From Akkermansia muciniphila (GTDB lineage Bacteria > Verrucomicrobiota > Verrucomicrobiia > Verrucomicrobiales > Akkermansiaceae): a stretch of DNA of 64,000 nt. The notes beneath the pieces were generated by a model, which ran no database searches, was not told the DNA's origin, and saw only the letters and a list, made by a program, of their open reading frames with translations. Numbering within the stretch: position 1 is the stretch's first letter; each line of letters starts with the position of its first letter. A program made the translations under genes and the position numbers. Below, one piece after another: positions 35,522-44,488 of this stretch. The stretch covers positions 1 to 64,000 of the forward strand of contig NZ_FXYA01000122.1 of the NCBI RefSeq assembly GCF_900184965.1. Reading direction: 5' to 3'.

Positions 35522-36898
35522 TTACTGTTCATGGAGCCGCATCATCTTAAACTCCCGTTTAACGGTACGGACGACGCGCCAGAGCAGCAGCACGGCCGCT
35601 ACGGACAGGCCGATGATGAATCCCGTCCAGATGCCGCGCGCGCCCATGGCCGGGACAATCCAGTCCGTGCGGGCGAGGATGTAGCACGCCGGAAATCCTA
35701 CTATCCAATAAGAGAAGAACGTAATGAAGGTAATGGACGCCGTGTCCCGGAATCCTCTCAGAACCCCGGCGGAGAGCACCTGCAAACAGTCCGGAAGCTG
35801 GTAGGCCGCCGCCAGAATCAGCAGGACGGAAGCCGTGCTGACTATCAGCTCCGAGTCATTGTACAGGAGCACAATCTGCTCGCGGAACAGGGTGATGCCT
35901 CCAAAGGTGCACAGGCAGATGGTGAGCACCAGCACGTAGGAAGACAGAATGGCGGATTTGGCGCCTGCCAGATCATTCCGGCCATGATGGTACGCCACGC
36001 GGATGGAAGCCGCCAGCCCTACGGAGAGCGGGAGCATGAACACCAGGGCGCCCACATTCCCGGCAATCTGGTGGCTCGCCACCTGCGTCTCTCCCAGAGG
36101 CGCCAGCACCAGAGCCGCCGCGCAGAAGAGCATCACCTCGCACAGCTGGGAAACGCCTATCGGCACGCCCAGCCGCACAAGATGCGTGATGACGGATGGC
36201 GTGGGCCGCCGCCAGGAAATGATGTGCCTGCGGTACGGCCTGTGCTTGGGATTAAAGTAAACCAGCAGGAACATCAGCAGGAATTCAATATAGAAAATGA
36301 CTGCCGTGGCCGCGCCGCACCCCGCTCCGCCCATGCGGGGAAAACCGTACATGCCGAAGACGAACATGTAGTTCAGGGGAATGTTGAGCAGCAGGCCGCA
36401 CAATCCCACGTACATGGCGGGCCGCGTCATGTTGGAGCCTTCGTTCAGGCTCTTCAGGGCCACGAATCCCAGGTTGGCGGGAAGCCCCCACATAATGGCG
36501 GACATGTAGGCGGAAGCCATTTGACACATGGCGGCGTCATCGGAAATCCAGCCGAACACGTTTCTCAGCGCATTAATGACCGGCATGGAAACCAGGCTGA
36601 GCATCAACGCCAGCCACAGGCCGTGGTTAGTCATGTAGCCCACGCGGCTTTCATGGCTTTTCCCCCGCATATTGGCAATCACGGGGCCGATGATCATCAG
36701 CACGCCGCAGGCGAACAGAGCCACGGGCAGGTACACGGAAGACCCCAGGGCCACGGCGGCCATGTCCGTCACGCCGGCGCTCCCGGCCACAATCGCGTCC
36801 ACCGCACCCATGCCCACAATGGAAAGGTTGACCACCAGCACCGGGAAAGCCAGCGGTATCAGCTTTTTCATCTCCTTCAAATTCCACGTCTTATTCAT
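35522..36898 (-). CDS. MATE-family multidrug exporter
   Basis: A 458-residue, 12-TM antiporter. It begins LKEMKKLIPLAFPVLVVNLSIVGMGAVDAIVAG, the MATE signature of the first repeat. PANLGFVALKSLNEG and the second-half counterpart PIGVSQLCEVMLFCAAALVLAPLGETQVASHQIAGN place it in the NorM branch, and PLSVGLAASIRVAYHHG is also typical. It expels cationic drugs with Na+ or H+. Start at 36898 (MNKTWNLKEM) is chosen; starts at 36916 and 36955 are possible. It converges with the R-M operon, 30 bp apart. Confidence 0.93.
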   Translation of the reverse strand: MNKTWNLKEMKKLIPLAFPVLVVNLSIVGMGAVDAIVAGSAGVTDMAAVALGSSVYLPVALFACGVLMIIGPVIANMRGKSHESRVGYMTNHGLWLALMLSLVSMPVINALRNVFGWISDDAAMCQMASAYMSAIMWGLPANLGFVALKSLNEGSNMTRPAMYVGLCGLLLNIPLNYMFVFGMYGFPRMGGAGCGAATAVIFYIEFLLMFLLVYFNPKHRPYRRHIISWRRPTPSVITHLVRLGVPIGVSQLCEVMLFCAAALVLAPLGETQVASHQIAGNVGALVFMLPLSVGLAASIRVAYHHGRNDLAGAKSAILSSYVLVLTICLCTFGGITLFREQIVLLYNDSELIVSTASVLLILAAAYQLPDCLQVLSAGVLRGFRDTASITFITFFSYWIVGFPACYILARTDWIVPAMGARGIWTGFIIGLSVAAVLLLWRVVRTVKREFKMMRLHEQ

Positions 36899-37042
36899 TT
36901 TCTTATTTCCTTCCATGCCTTTCCTCATTCCAAGAGCCGGAACCATTCCCGGCAAACAAGCCGGACCGGAGCGGCAAGCTCCAATCCGGCTTTAAAGTTA
37001 AGGGTTGTCCACCGTGCCGGGGCATCCTGCCCCGTCGGTCAT

Positions 37043-38119
37043 TCAACGGTTAAGCACCACGCGGGCGCACTGTTCCGCCACCTGGCGGAACGCGGCGGAA
37101 ACCGGGTTCTGCCCGGGATCTTCCAAAGCCACGGGGCGGCCTTCGTCCCCGCCGGAACGGGTGGAAATATCCAGCGGAATCTTGCCGAGCAGGGGCACTC
37201 CCAGCTTGGCCGCTTCCCGTTCGCCGCCGCCTTCGCCAAAGATATGGTAAATCTTTCCGTCGGAGGGGCACTGGAAATAACTCATGTTTTCAATCACGCC
37301 CAGAATGGGGGTCTTCACCCGTTCAAAAAGGCCGATTGCCTTGCGCGCGTCAATCAGCGCCACTTCCTGCGGCGTGGTCACCACCACTACGCCGTCCAGT
37401 TCCGCCGTCTGAACAATGGTCAGCTGGATGTCTCCGGTGCCGGGCGGCAGGTCCAGAATCAGGAAATCAACATCCCCCCACGCCACGTTGCGCAGGAACT
37501 GCTGGACGTAGCGTGTCGCCAGAGGGCCGCGCACCGCTACAGGATCGGACTCGTTAATCAGCAGCCCCATGGAAAGGAGCTTCACGCCATGAGCCGTCAC
37601 CGGGAGAAATTCGTCATTCTCATTGGCTCCGGGGCGTTCCTTGGTGCCGAACATCAGGGACATGGACGGGCCGTAGATGTCCAGGTCCACCAGGCCGACG
37701 GAATAGCCCAGCTTGCTCAGGGCCACCGCCAGGTTCGCGGAAACGGTGGATTTGCCCACGCCGCCCTTGCCGGAAGCCACGGCAATGACATGCTTGGCGC
37801 CGGGAACGGAGGATTTCCAGGTAGAAGGGTCGTCATTAATTCCCTTTTTGGCTTCCGGAGCCTTATGCTCAATATTGACGTCGCAGTGTTTCACGCCGGG
37901 CAAATGCTTCATCACGCCGTGAACGCCTTCAAAAATGTAACGGGGAATATCCGCATTCTTGCTCTCAATCACCAAATCAATCGTGACGTTGTTTTCAGCG
38001 TCAATGTCGATCTTTTTCACCAGCCCGAAAGATACGATGTCCCGGCTGAACCCCGGAAATTTAACCGTGGTCAGCGCAGCCCGTATCAACTCCGGAGTCA
38101 ATTCCTGTTGTGTCGTCAT
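37043..38119 (-). CDS. apbC: Mrp/ApbC-type Fe-S carrier ATPase
   Basis: A 358-residue ATPase of the Mrp/NBP35 family that binds and transfers Fe-S clusters. An N-terminal MIP18-like (DUF59) domain covers about residues 8-90. The deviant Walker A is VASGKGGVGKSTVSANLA near residue 115, with VDLDIYGPS, LDLPPGTGD and VVTTPQEVALIDARKAI. In most relatives the C-terminal cluster site is a CxxC pair; here ENMSYFQCPSDGKIYHIFG has only one cysteine, so a cluster would need another ligand. Single gene on the minus strand. Confidence 0.9.
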   Translation of the reverse strand: MTTQQELTPELIRAALTTVKFPGFSRDIVSFGLVKKIDIDAENNVTIDLVIESKNADIPRYIFEGVHGVMKHLPGVKHCDVNIEHKAPEAKKGINDDPSTWKSSVPGAKHVIAVASGKGGVGKSTVSANLAVALSKLGYSVGLVDLDIYGPSMSLMFGTKERPGANENDEFLPVTAHGVKLLSMGLLINESDPVAVRGPLATRYVQQFLRNVAWGDVDFLILDLPPGTGDIQLTIVQTAELDGVVVVTTPQEVALIDARKAIGLFERVKTPILGVIENMSYFQCPSDGKIYHIFGEGGGEREAAKLGVPLLGKIPLDISTRSGGDEGRPVALEDPGQNPVSAAFRQVAEQCARVVLNR

Positions 38120-38370
38120 ATCTCTGAAATATTCGTGGTTGCATCAACATTGCGGCCCCGCGCCTCCGGAATGCGGAATACTCCGGAATAGGAAAAAAGG
38201 GGACGTCAAAACCGGGAAGCAAAGATACTCCCTTTTTTATTTTTGACAACGCCTAATTCAGACAAAACGACTTTTTGACCGCCGGATTTCAATGACCCGG
38301 ACACCAAGAAACGGCGGGACGGCCGCAGCCCCGCTAGCAGTCTTCAAGAAAAACGGGAGGGAGGGGGAAC

Positions 38371-38583
38371 TTATTCCCCCTGCTGCTTCAGCGTCTCCCG
38401 GATATCCTGGAGAGCGGCGATGAAATCGTCCAGAATTTCCGCGGGCACCATAATCCGGTCCCGGTTGGAACTCACCTTTTCCGTAATACGCACCACTTTG
38501 CCGCGCGCATTCTGTTTGAGATCAAGAAAGAACGTCTTGCGTTCCGCAATGATTTTTTCTGTGCAAATAATATCGTCCTCCAC
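38371..38583 (-). CDS. Small PUR-domain (DUF3276-like) protein
   Basis: A 70-residue protein. EKIIAERKTFFLDLKQNARGKVVRITEKV matches the single PUR repeat of the bacterial Pur-alpha-like/DUF3276 family (family pattern: RKTYffDLKENsRGrfLrItE). These proteins dimerise and bind single-stranded DNA or RNA in vitro. Target and role in this organism are unknown. Stands alone. Confidence 0.82.
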   Translation of the reverse strand: MEDDIICTEKIIAERKTFFLDLKQNARGKVVRITEKVSSNRDRIMVPAEILDDFIAALQDIRETLKQQGE

Positions 38584-39021
38584 GGCTGTAATCTACCTCT
38601 GGTTGAATGAGGCTTTCAGGATAAATCTTCCCCGCTGGCGGGTCAATATTTTATTTGCCCCACCCCCGGCAGATGCGGACGTGAGGCAAAAGCCGTGGAA
38701 AAACCGTTATTTGCCCGGCAGGGTTTCCGCATCCGTTTTCCGGGCAAACTTGGTTGAAAACCGGCGCTCCGCGCGTTAACCGCGGCAACGTGACCGGCCA
38801 AAAAGAATGAGGCACAGGAAAACATAACCCGGCTCAAAAAAAACAGCCGCCGTCCGGGCCTGTTCACAGCACTCGTTGATCATTTCCCTTCCCATCCTGG
38901 ACCAGCCAACCGGCAGGGGGGATTTTCAGCTCTTCAGCTGTCGCCCTCCCACGCAGAGGAACGGGAAGAAAAGAAAAAGCCATGAGGGCCGCCCAAGCCC
39001 CCCGGAAAGGAGCGCCGCCCG
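38584..39021. other. Intergenic region, nothing recognised
   Basis: About 440 bp between the divergent start of the PUR gene and the end of cimA. No convincing frame, repeat or RNA was seen. Confidence 0.5.
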
Positions 39022-40656
39022 TCAGCATTCCGCACGCCATCTGGCCTGCTCCGTCTTGTAGAGCTTGTACGTGACGGCATCCGCCAGGGCTTCCAGGCTG
39101 GCCTCAATAATGTTGTAGGAAACGCCCACGGTCGTCCAGGTAGCGACGCCGTCCGAGGACTCAATAAGCACGCGGACATTGGAGCCGGTGCCGTTTTCAT
39201 CCTCCGCATCCGGGATGTTCGTCCGGGTAGGGGAAAGCACGCGCACCTTGTAGTCGATGAGGTGCATCTGCTCCAATTCCGGATACCAGCGCGTCAGGGC
39301 GCGGCGCAGGGCCCTGTCCAGCGCATGCACGGGGCCAAAGCCCCCGGCGGCGGTGTGCTCCACCTTGCCGTGGACGTCCAGCTTGAGGGAGGCTTCCACC
39401 ATCATGTCCGGGTCCATTTCATGGCGGGAGGTCAGCACCACGGTGCGCAGGATGTTGAAATACGGTTTCAGGGCGCTGTCCGGCATGTGCCGCAGGAAGA
39501 GAAGCTCCGCGCTGGCCGGGGCGGCCACGTAGTCATACCCCAGAGCGGCATTCTTCTTCACGGCGGCGGAAAGCACGTCCAGAAGGGGGTCACCCTTTTC
39601 CAGTTCAAAGCCCAGGGTGCGGGACAGGGAAAGAATGTTGCTTCTGCCGCCCTGCTCCGTCATCAGCACGCGCTGGGCGTTCCCCACCAGGGAAGGGTCG
39701 ATGTGCTCGTACAGAGCGGACTCCTTCATGATCGCGCTGACATGCACCCCGCCCTTGTGGGCGAACGCGGCGTTCCCCACGAAAGGCTGCCGCCGGAAGG
39801 GCGCCAGGTTGGATACCTCCGAGACAAAGGCGGCGGTGGATTTGAGCCGCGTCAGGGAGGCTCCGCTGAGGCAGGAAAAGCCTTTCATCTTCACCTGGAG
39901 GTTGGGAATGACGGAACAAAGATTGGCGTTTCCGCAACGCTCCCCGATGCCGTTGACGGTCCCCTGCACCTGGATGGCTCCGCTGTTTACCGCGGCCAGG
40001 CTGTTGGCGACGGCCAGTTCGCAGTCATTGTGGGCGTGGATGCCCAGGGGGGCGAGAGGCAGGCGTTCCCTGACCGTCCGGATAATGGAGCTGATTTCCT
40101 CCGGCATGGTGCCTCCGTTGGTATCGCACAGCACCAGGCAGTCCGCGCCATGTTCCCGGGCCGTACGGAGCACAGCCAGGGCGTATTCCGGATCCCGCTT
40201 GAAACCGTCAAAAAAGTGTTCCGCGTCAAAAAAGGCTTCTTCCATATTTTTTTTAAGGAAGGAGATGGAATTGCCGATGATTTCCAGATTGCGTTCCCGG
40301 GAAATGCCCAGGGCCACTTCCACATGGCGGGGGCAGGATTTCCCAAAGACCGCGGCTACCCGCGCGCCGCTGGATACCAGGGCATTCAGCGTGGGATCCG
40401 TCTCCGGGGTATGGGAAGGATGGTGCGTGCTTCCAAAGGCGGCCAGTTTTGCATTCCTTAGTTCGACGCCTCTCATGGCGTTGAAAAATTCCGTTTCCAC
40501 CGGATTGGCGCCAGGCCAGCCGCCCTCAATGTAGTCCATGCCCAGATAATCCAGCTGGCGGGCGATGCGGACCTTGTCCGTCGCGCTCAGGTTGACGTCT
40601 TCACTCTGCGCGCCGTCCCGCAGCGTGGTATCATAGAGAAAGATTTTGGTGGACAT
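39022..40656 (-). CDS. cimA: Citramalate synthase
   Basis: A 544-residue enzyme condensing pyruvate and acetyl-CoA to citramalate, the threonine-independent start of isoleucine synthesis. The HMGL-like barrel begins FLYDTTLRDGAQSEDVNLSATDKVRIA. It includes DYIEGGWPGANP, which separates CimA from LeuA (usual IEaGfP), and the metal motif LGIHAHNDCELAVANSLAAV. VQGTVNGIGERCGNANL and HKGGVHVSAIMK follow, then a C-terminal LeuA-type regulatory domain (about 410-540) expected to bind isoleucine. Starts at 40656, divergent from the M3 peptidase gene. Confidence 0.93.
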   Translation of the reverse strand: MSTKIFLYDTTLRDGAQSEDVNLSATDKVRIARQLDYLGMDYIEGGWPGANPVETEFFNAMRGVELRNAKLAAFGSTHHPSHTPETDPTLNALVSSGARVAAVFGKSCPRHVEVALGISRERNLEIIGNSISFLKKNMEEAFFDAEHFFDGFKRDPEYALAVLRTAREHGADCLVLCDTNGGTMPEEISSIIRTVRERLPLAPLGIHAHNDCELAVANSLAAVNSGAIQVQGTVNGIGERCGNANLCSVIPNLQVKMKGFSCLSGASLTRLKSTAAFVSEVSNLAPFRRQPFVGNAAFAHKGGVHVSAIMKESALYEHIDPSLVGNAQRVLMTEQGGRSNILSLSRTLGFELEKGDPLLDVLSAAVKKNAALGYDYVAAPASAELLFLRHMPDSALKPYFNILRTVVLTSRHEMDPDMMVEASLKLDVHGKVEHTAAGGFGPVHALDRALRRALTRWYPELEQMHLIDYKVRVLSPTRTNIPDAEDENGTGSNVRVLIESSDGVATWTTVGVSYNIIEASLEALADAVTYKLYKTEQARWRAEC

Positions 40657-40777
40657 TCCTCTGGTTCATACATGCAAACCGGGAACCGTTCAAGACCGGG
40701 GCCCGGCTTTTCCGCGGATGCAGACACGAAAAGCGCAAGGCTTGAAGAGAAAAACGGCTTTCGGTAGGATGGCCGCC

Positions 40778-42949
40778 ATGCGTTTACCCAGGCAGTGTTT
40801 CTACCTCCTTTTCCTCTTTTTCTCCATGGCCCTCCCCTCCCCGGCGGCCTCTTCCGCCCACCCTTTCCTGGACAAGGGGCGTCCCATCCGCTGGAGCCGG
40901 CTGACTCCGGACAAGCTGGAACCGGATATTCAGGAAGCCATGCGCCGCACCCGGGCCTCCGTAGAGGAAATCAGCCGCCTCCGTCCGGAGGAAATGACGT
41001 ATGAAAATACGTTCGGAGCGCTGGAGAAAAGCAATGACCTCCTTACGGAAGGCATGTGCAAGGCCTATGTCCTGAAAAGCCTGTGCGACAGCGCGGAACT
41101 GCGCAAGGCCATGGATTCCGTGGCTCCCTGCGTGTCCGCCTTCCTTTCCTCCGTCACGAAAGACCAGGCCCTGTGGAAAGTCCTGAAAACCGCGGAGGAA
41201 CGCCTGCGGCAGACTCATCTGAGCCCCGAACAGAAACGGTATATGGAACTAAGCATGCAGAGCTTCCGGGACAACGGCGCGGATCTGCCGCCGGACAAGC
41301 GCGCACGGCTTGAGGCCATTGACAGGGAACTGACGCTCGCCTCCCAGCGTTTCAACAATTTGTACATGGACGCCAGGAAATCCTGGACCTGGACGGTGCG
41401 GAACGCCGCCCTTCTGGAGGGAATAGACGGAGGCGCCCTGCAACAGGCGCGTGAGGAGTTCCTGTGGCGTCATCCCGGCCAGTCCGATCCGGGCTGGACG
41501 TTTACGCTGGATTCCGCGGCTTCCGCCCGGGTCATGGAAAAAGCCCGGCGGGAAGAATGCCGGAAGGATTTATGGGAACACCACCAGTCTCTGGCCACGG
41601 GAGCATGCGACACGGAACCCGTCATCAGGAAAATCCTTTCCCTGCGCCGTGAAAAGGCGCATTTATGCGGATATAAGGCGTACCCGGATTACGCCCTGCG
41701 CGAGAGCATGGCGGGAAACGGGGAACACGCCATGAAGTTCGTCAATGAGCTGCTGGACAAGATCAGGGCCCCCTTTTTCCGTGAAATGGAAACTCTCCGC
41801 CGCCTGAAGGCCCGTCGCACGGGGCAGGAAAAAGCCCGCCTGAATCCCTGGGACGTGGCCTATTACGCCAATCTCCAGGCGGAGGAACGTTTCCGGCTGG
41901 ACCAAGAGGAGCTGCGCCGCTACTTTCCCCTTCCCCGCGTTCTGGACGGCCTGTTTTCCCTGGCGGAACGGCTGTACGGCATCCGCGTAGCGGAAGTTCC
42001 GGCACGGCAGGCCTTATCCGGCATCCCGGCAGACAAATCCGCCGGAGCCGTGGAAGTCTGGCATCCGGACGTGCGCTTTTTCACGATTGACGACGGCAAC
42101 GGCAACCGCCTGGGCTCCTTTTATCTGGATCTTTACTCCCGTAACAATAAACGGGCCGGAGCGTGGATGAACACCCTGGACACGGGCAGCCCGTCCACGC
42201 CGGAGACCCCGGGAAAGCCGCGCCTGGGCATGGTCTGTCTCAATATTCACCCGCCCGCGGCAGGACACGCGGTGACGCTGACCCACCGGGAAGTCAGGAC
42301 TTTATTCCATGAATTCGGCCATTTGCTGCACCTGATGTTTACCAGGGTTGCCATCTCCTCCCTGGCGGGAACCAGCGTGCCGCGGGATTTTGTGGAAGTT
42401 CCCTCCCAGTTCATGGAAAACTGGTGCTGGCGTCCGGACGTGCTGAAAAGCTTCGCCCGGCATGAACAAACGAGCCTCCCCATTCCGGAGGAGATGCTGC
42501 TCTCTCTGGACGCCTCCCGAGGCAATACGCCAGCCCTCGCGCTGGCCGGGCAGCTCCTGTACGCCAAGATGGACCTGGCCGTCCATGCGGCACCGGAACG
42601 TTTCTCCTCCGGTTCTCTAGATGATGTGGATTCCGCCGTAGCGGGAGACATGGACTATTTCAAAAATTTCAAAAGAGCCGGCAAGCTGCGCACGGCGCGC
42701 CATTTGTTTTCCTCCCCTTCGGGTTATGCCTCCTTTTACTTCTCCTACCAATGGGCTGAAGTTCTGGACAAGGATATTTTCGAAGCCTTTGAACGGGCCG
42801 GAGGACCGGACAGGGAAACGGCAGGAAAATTCCGGGAAACCATTCTGGAAAAAGGATACGCGGTGCCGCCCATGCGGCAGTTCATGGATTTCATGGGCAG
42901 AAAACCGCGCATGGACGCCATGCTCCGCAAGAGGCGGCTGGCATCCTGA
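40778..42949 (+). CDS. M3-family oligopeptidase (thimet/PrlC/Dcp type)
   Basis: A 723-residue zinc metallopeptidase. The zinc motif is TLFHEFGHLLHLMF near residue 510, with a downstream Glu in the DFVEVPSQFMENW segment that supplies the third ligand. The long helical N-terminus (ITPDKLEPDI-like SRLTPDKLEPDIQEAMRRT) is family-typical. A hydrophobic leader (LPRQCFYLLFLFFSMALPSPAASS) suggests export, unlike cytoplasmic PrlC. Starts at 40769 or 40778 both keep the leader; the open frame reaches 40646 but that part is poor. It probably degrades small peptides in the periplasm. Confidence 0.9.
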   Translation: MRLPRQCFYLLFLFFSMALPSPAASSAHPFLDKGRPIRWSRLTPDKLEPDIQEAMRRTRASVEEISRLRPEEMTYENTFGALEKSNDLLTEGMCKAYVLKSLCDSAELRKAMDSVAPCVSAFLSSVTKDQALWKVLKTAEERLRQTHLSPEQKRYMELSMQSFRDNGADLPPDKRARLEAIDRELTLASQRFNNLYMDARKSWTWTVRNAALLEGIDGGALQQAREEFLWRHPGQSDPGWTFTLDSAASARVMEKARREECRKDLWEHHQSLATGACDTEPVIRKILSLRREKAHLCGYKAYPDYALRESMAGNGEHAMKFVNELLDKIRAPFFREMETLRRLKARRTGQEKARLNPWDVAYYANLQAEERFRLDQEELRRYFPLPRVLDGLFSLAERLYGIRVAEVPARQALSGIPADKSAGAVEVWHPDVRFFTIDDGNGNRLGSFYLDLYSRNNKRAGAWMNTLDTGSPSTPETPGKPRLGMVCLNIHPPAAGHAVTLTHREVRTLFHEFGHLLHLMFTRVAISSLAGTSVPRDFVEVPSQFMENWCWRPDVLKSFARHEQTSLPIPEEMLLSLDASRGNTPALALAGQLLYAKMDLAVHAAPERFSSGSLDDVDSAVAGDMDYFKNFKRAGKLRTARHLFSSPSGYASFYFSYQWAEVLDKDIFEAFERAGGPDRETAGKFRETILEKGYAVPPMRQFMDFMGRKPRMDAMLRKRRLAS

Positions 42950-43083
42950 AATCAAAAAGCCTCAGGCCGCCGCTTCCGGACGGCACAGTCGCAAGCCACA
43001 TATTATACATTTGTTTAATTAAATTATCCTTTCATTATGCAAAGGTTACAGACATTTTGCAGAATTCAGAACACATCTTTGCG

Positions 43084-43112
43084 TTGACTTTGTAAGAAAA
43101 AGAAGAGAAAAT
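43084..43112 (+). promoter_or_regulatory. Possible promoter of the second RND operon
   Basis: TTGACT (43084-43089), 17 nt, GAAAAT (43107-43112), in an AT-rich leader. The -10 is weak. Confidence 0.35.
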
Positions 43113-43165
43113 TCTTCCGCTTTGCCGCACCTTCCGGCACCAGCCGCAACCAACCGCATTCATTT

Positions 43166-44425
43166 ATGTACAACAAGCCTTTGACGTTTGCCGCAACAAC
43201 CCTGCTCCTTTGCTCCCCGGTGATCATGCTAACTTCCTGTGACGGGGAAAAGGATTCCGCCGCCCAGGCGCCGGCGCTCGTTCCCGAAGTGCAGGTGACC
43301 AAACTGGTCACGAAGGATGTTCCCATCAGGCAGGAATGGGTGGGCACCCTGCGCGGCACGGAAGATGCCGAAATCCGCTCCCAGGTGACGGGATACCTTC
43401 TTTCCAAGGATTACCGGGACGGAGCTTATGTCAAGAAGGGCCAGGTGCTTTTCCAGATTGATCCCCGCCCGTTCCAGGCAACGCTGGACCAGGCCCAGGG
43501 AAGATTGGAACAATATGAAGCCACGCTGAAAAAATACAAGCTGGACGTGGAACGCTACACCCCGCTGGTGAAGACCGGCTCCGTCAGCCGCAAACAGCTG
43601 GACGACGCCCTGCAGCAGGTCCAGGAGACGGAAGCCGCCATCGCCACGGCAAAGGCCCAGGTGGACGAAGCCAGGATCAATCTTAAATTCACCACCATTA
43701 CAGCCCCCATTTCCGGCCTGGCCGGCCTGGCCACCCCTTCCATCGGCAACCTGCTGACGCCCTCCAGCCCCACCCCGCTGACCACCATTTCCTCCATTGA
43801 CCCCATCCGGGTGGATTTCTCCGTGAGCGAACGGGACTTCCTGAACTCCATGGACAATAATCTGGCCAGTCAGAAGCACATCAAGTTTGACGTGATTCTG
43901 GCCAACGGCACGGAATACCCCATGCAGGGCGAACCCGTAGCCATTGACAGGAATGTGGATGCCCAGACCGGCACCATCAACATCGTCGGGCACATTCCCA
44001 ATCCGAACCTGACGCTGCGGCCCGGTATGTTCGTCCGCGTCCGCGCCACGGTGAAAACGCTGGAAAACGCCGCGCTGGTGCCTCCGCGCGCCATTCTGTC
44101 CGCCCAGAGCGCCAAATTCATCATTTACCTGGATGACAAGAACATTCCCCACATGCAGGTCGTCAACCTCGGCCCCGTCGTTGACGGCATGCAGGTAATC
44201 AACGTCATTCCCATGCCGCATTCCACCTTCACGAAGGACAGCCCCATCGTGGTGGAGGGAATCATGCAGGCGGCCAAGGTGCAGGGGCACGCCCCCGTCA
44301 AGCCGCTTCCCTACAAGCCCGTAGTTTCCCAGCCCGTCATGCCCTCCATAGGGGCCCAGTCCTTTGAAAAGGCCAAAACGCCGGAAGGCATGAAGGATGG
44401 AGAAGCCCAGCCGTCCGCCAAATAA
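43166..44425 (+). CDS. RND efflux adaptor lipoprotein (MexA/AcrA type)
   Basis: A 419-residue membrane-fusion protein. The leader ends in a lipobox, MLTSC, so it is probably anchored in the inner membrane by lipid. Lipoyl halves are IRSQVTGYLLSKDYRDGAYVKKGQVLFQID and FTTITAPISGLAG around a coiled coil (about 110-180). The beta-barrel and C-terminal domains end in a Pro-rich tail. The segment QTGTINIVGHIPNPNLTLRPGMFVRV is diagnostic of the MexA/AcrA group. First gene of a tripartite operon with the pump (64-nt gap) and the outer membrane channel. Confidence 0.93.
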   Translation: MYNKPLTFAATTLLLCSPVIMLTSCDGEKDSAAQAPALVPEVQVTKLVTKDVPIRQEWVGTLRGTEDAEIRSQVTGYLLSKDYRDGAYVKKGQVLFQIDPRPFQATLDQAQGRLEQYEATLKKYKLDVERYTPLVKTGSVSRKQLDDALQQVQETEAAIATAKAQVDEARINLKFTTITAPISGLAGLATPSIGNLLTPSSPTPLTTISSIDPIRVDFSVSERDFLNSMDNNLASQKHIKFDVILANGTEYPMQGEPVAIDRNVDAQTGTINIVGHIPNPNLTLRPGMFVRVRATVKTLENAALVPPRAILSAQSAKFIIYLDDKNIPHMQVVNLGPVVDGMQVINVIPMPHSTFTKDSPIVVEGIMQAAKVQGHAPVKPLPYKPVVSQPVMPSIGAQSFEKAKTPEGMKDGEAQPSAK

Positions 44426-44488
44426 CCTCCCTTCTCCGGAGACCCGGCATCTTCCCTTTTTCCCCGCGCATTTTCATGATTTAAAGCC

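Noticed and set aside
35531-38191. Plus-strand frame of nearly 900 codons over the MATE and ApbC genes
   Set aside because: It covers two unrelated well-identified genes on the minus strand and the gap between them; composition is typical of a shadow frame.
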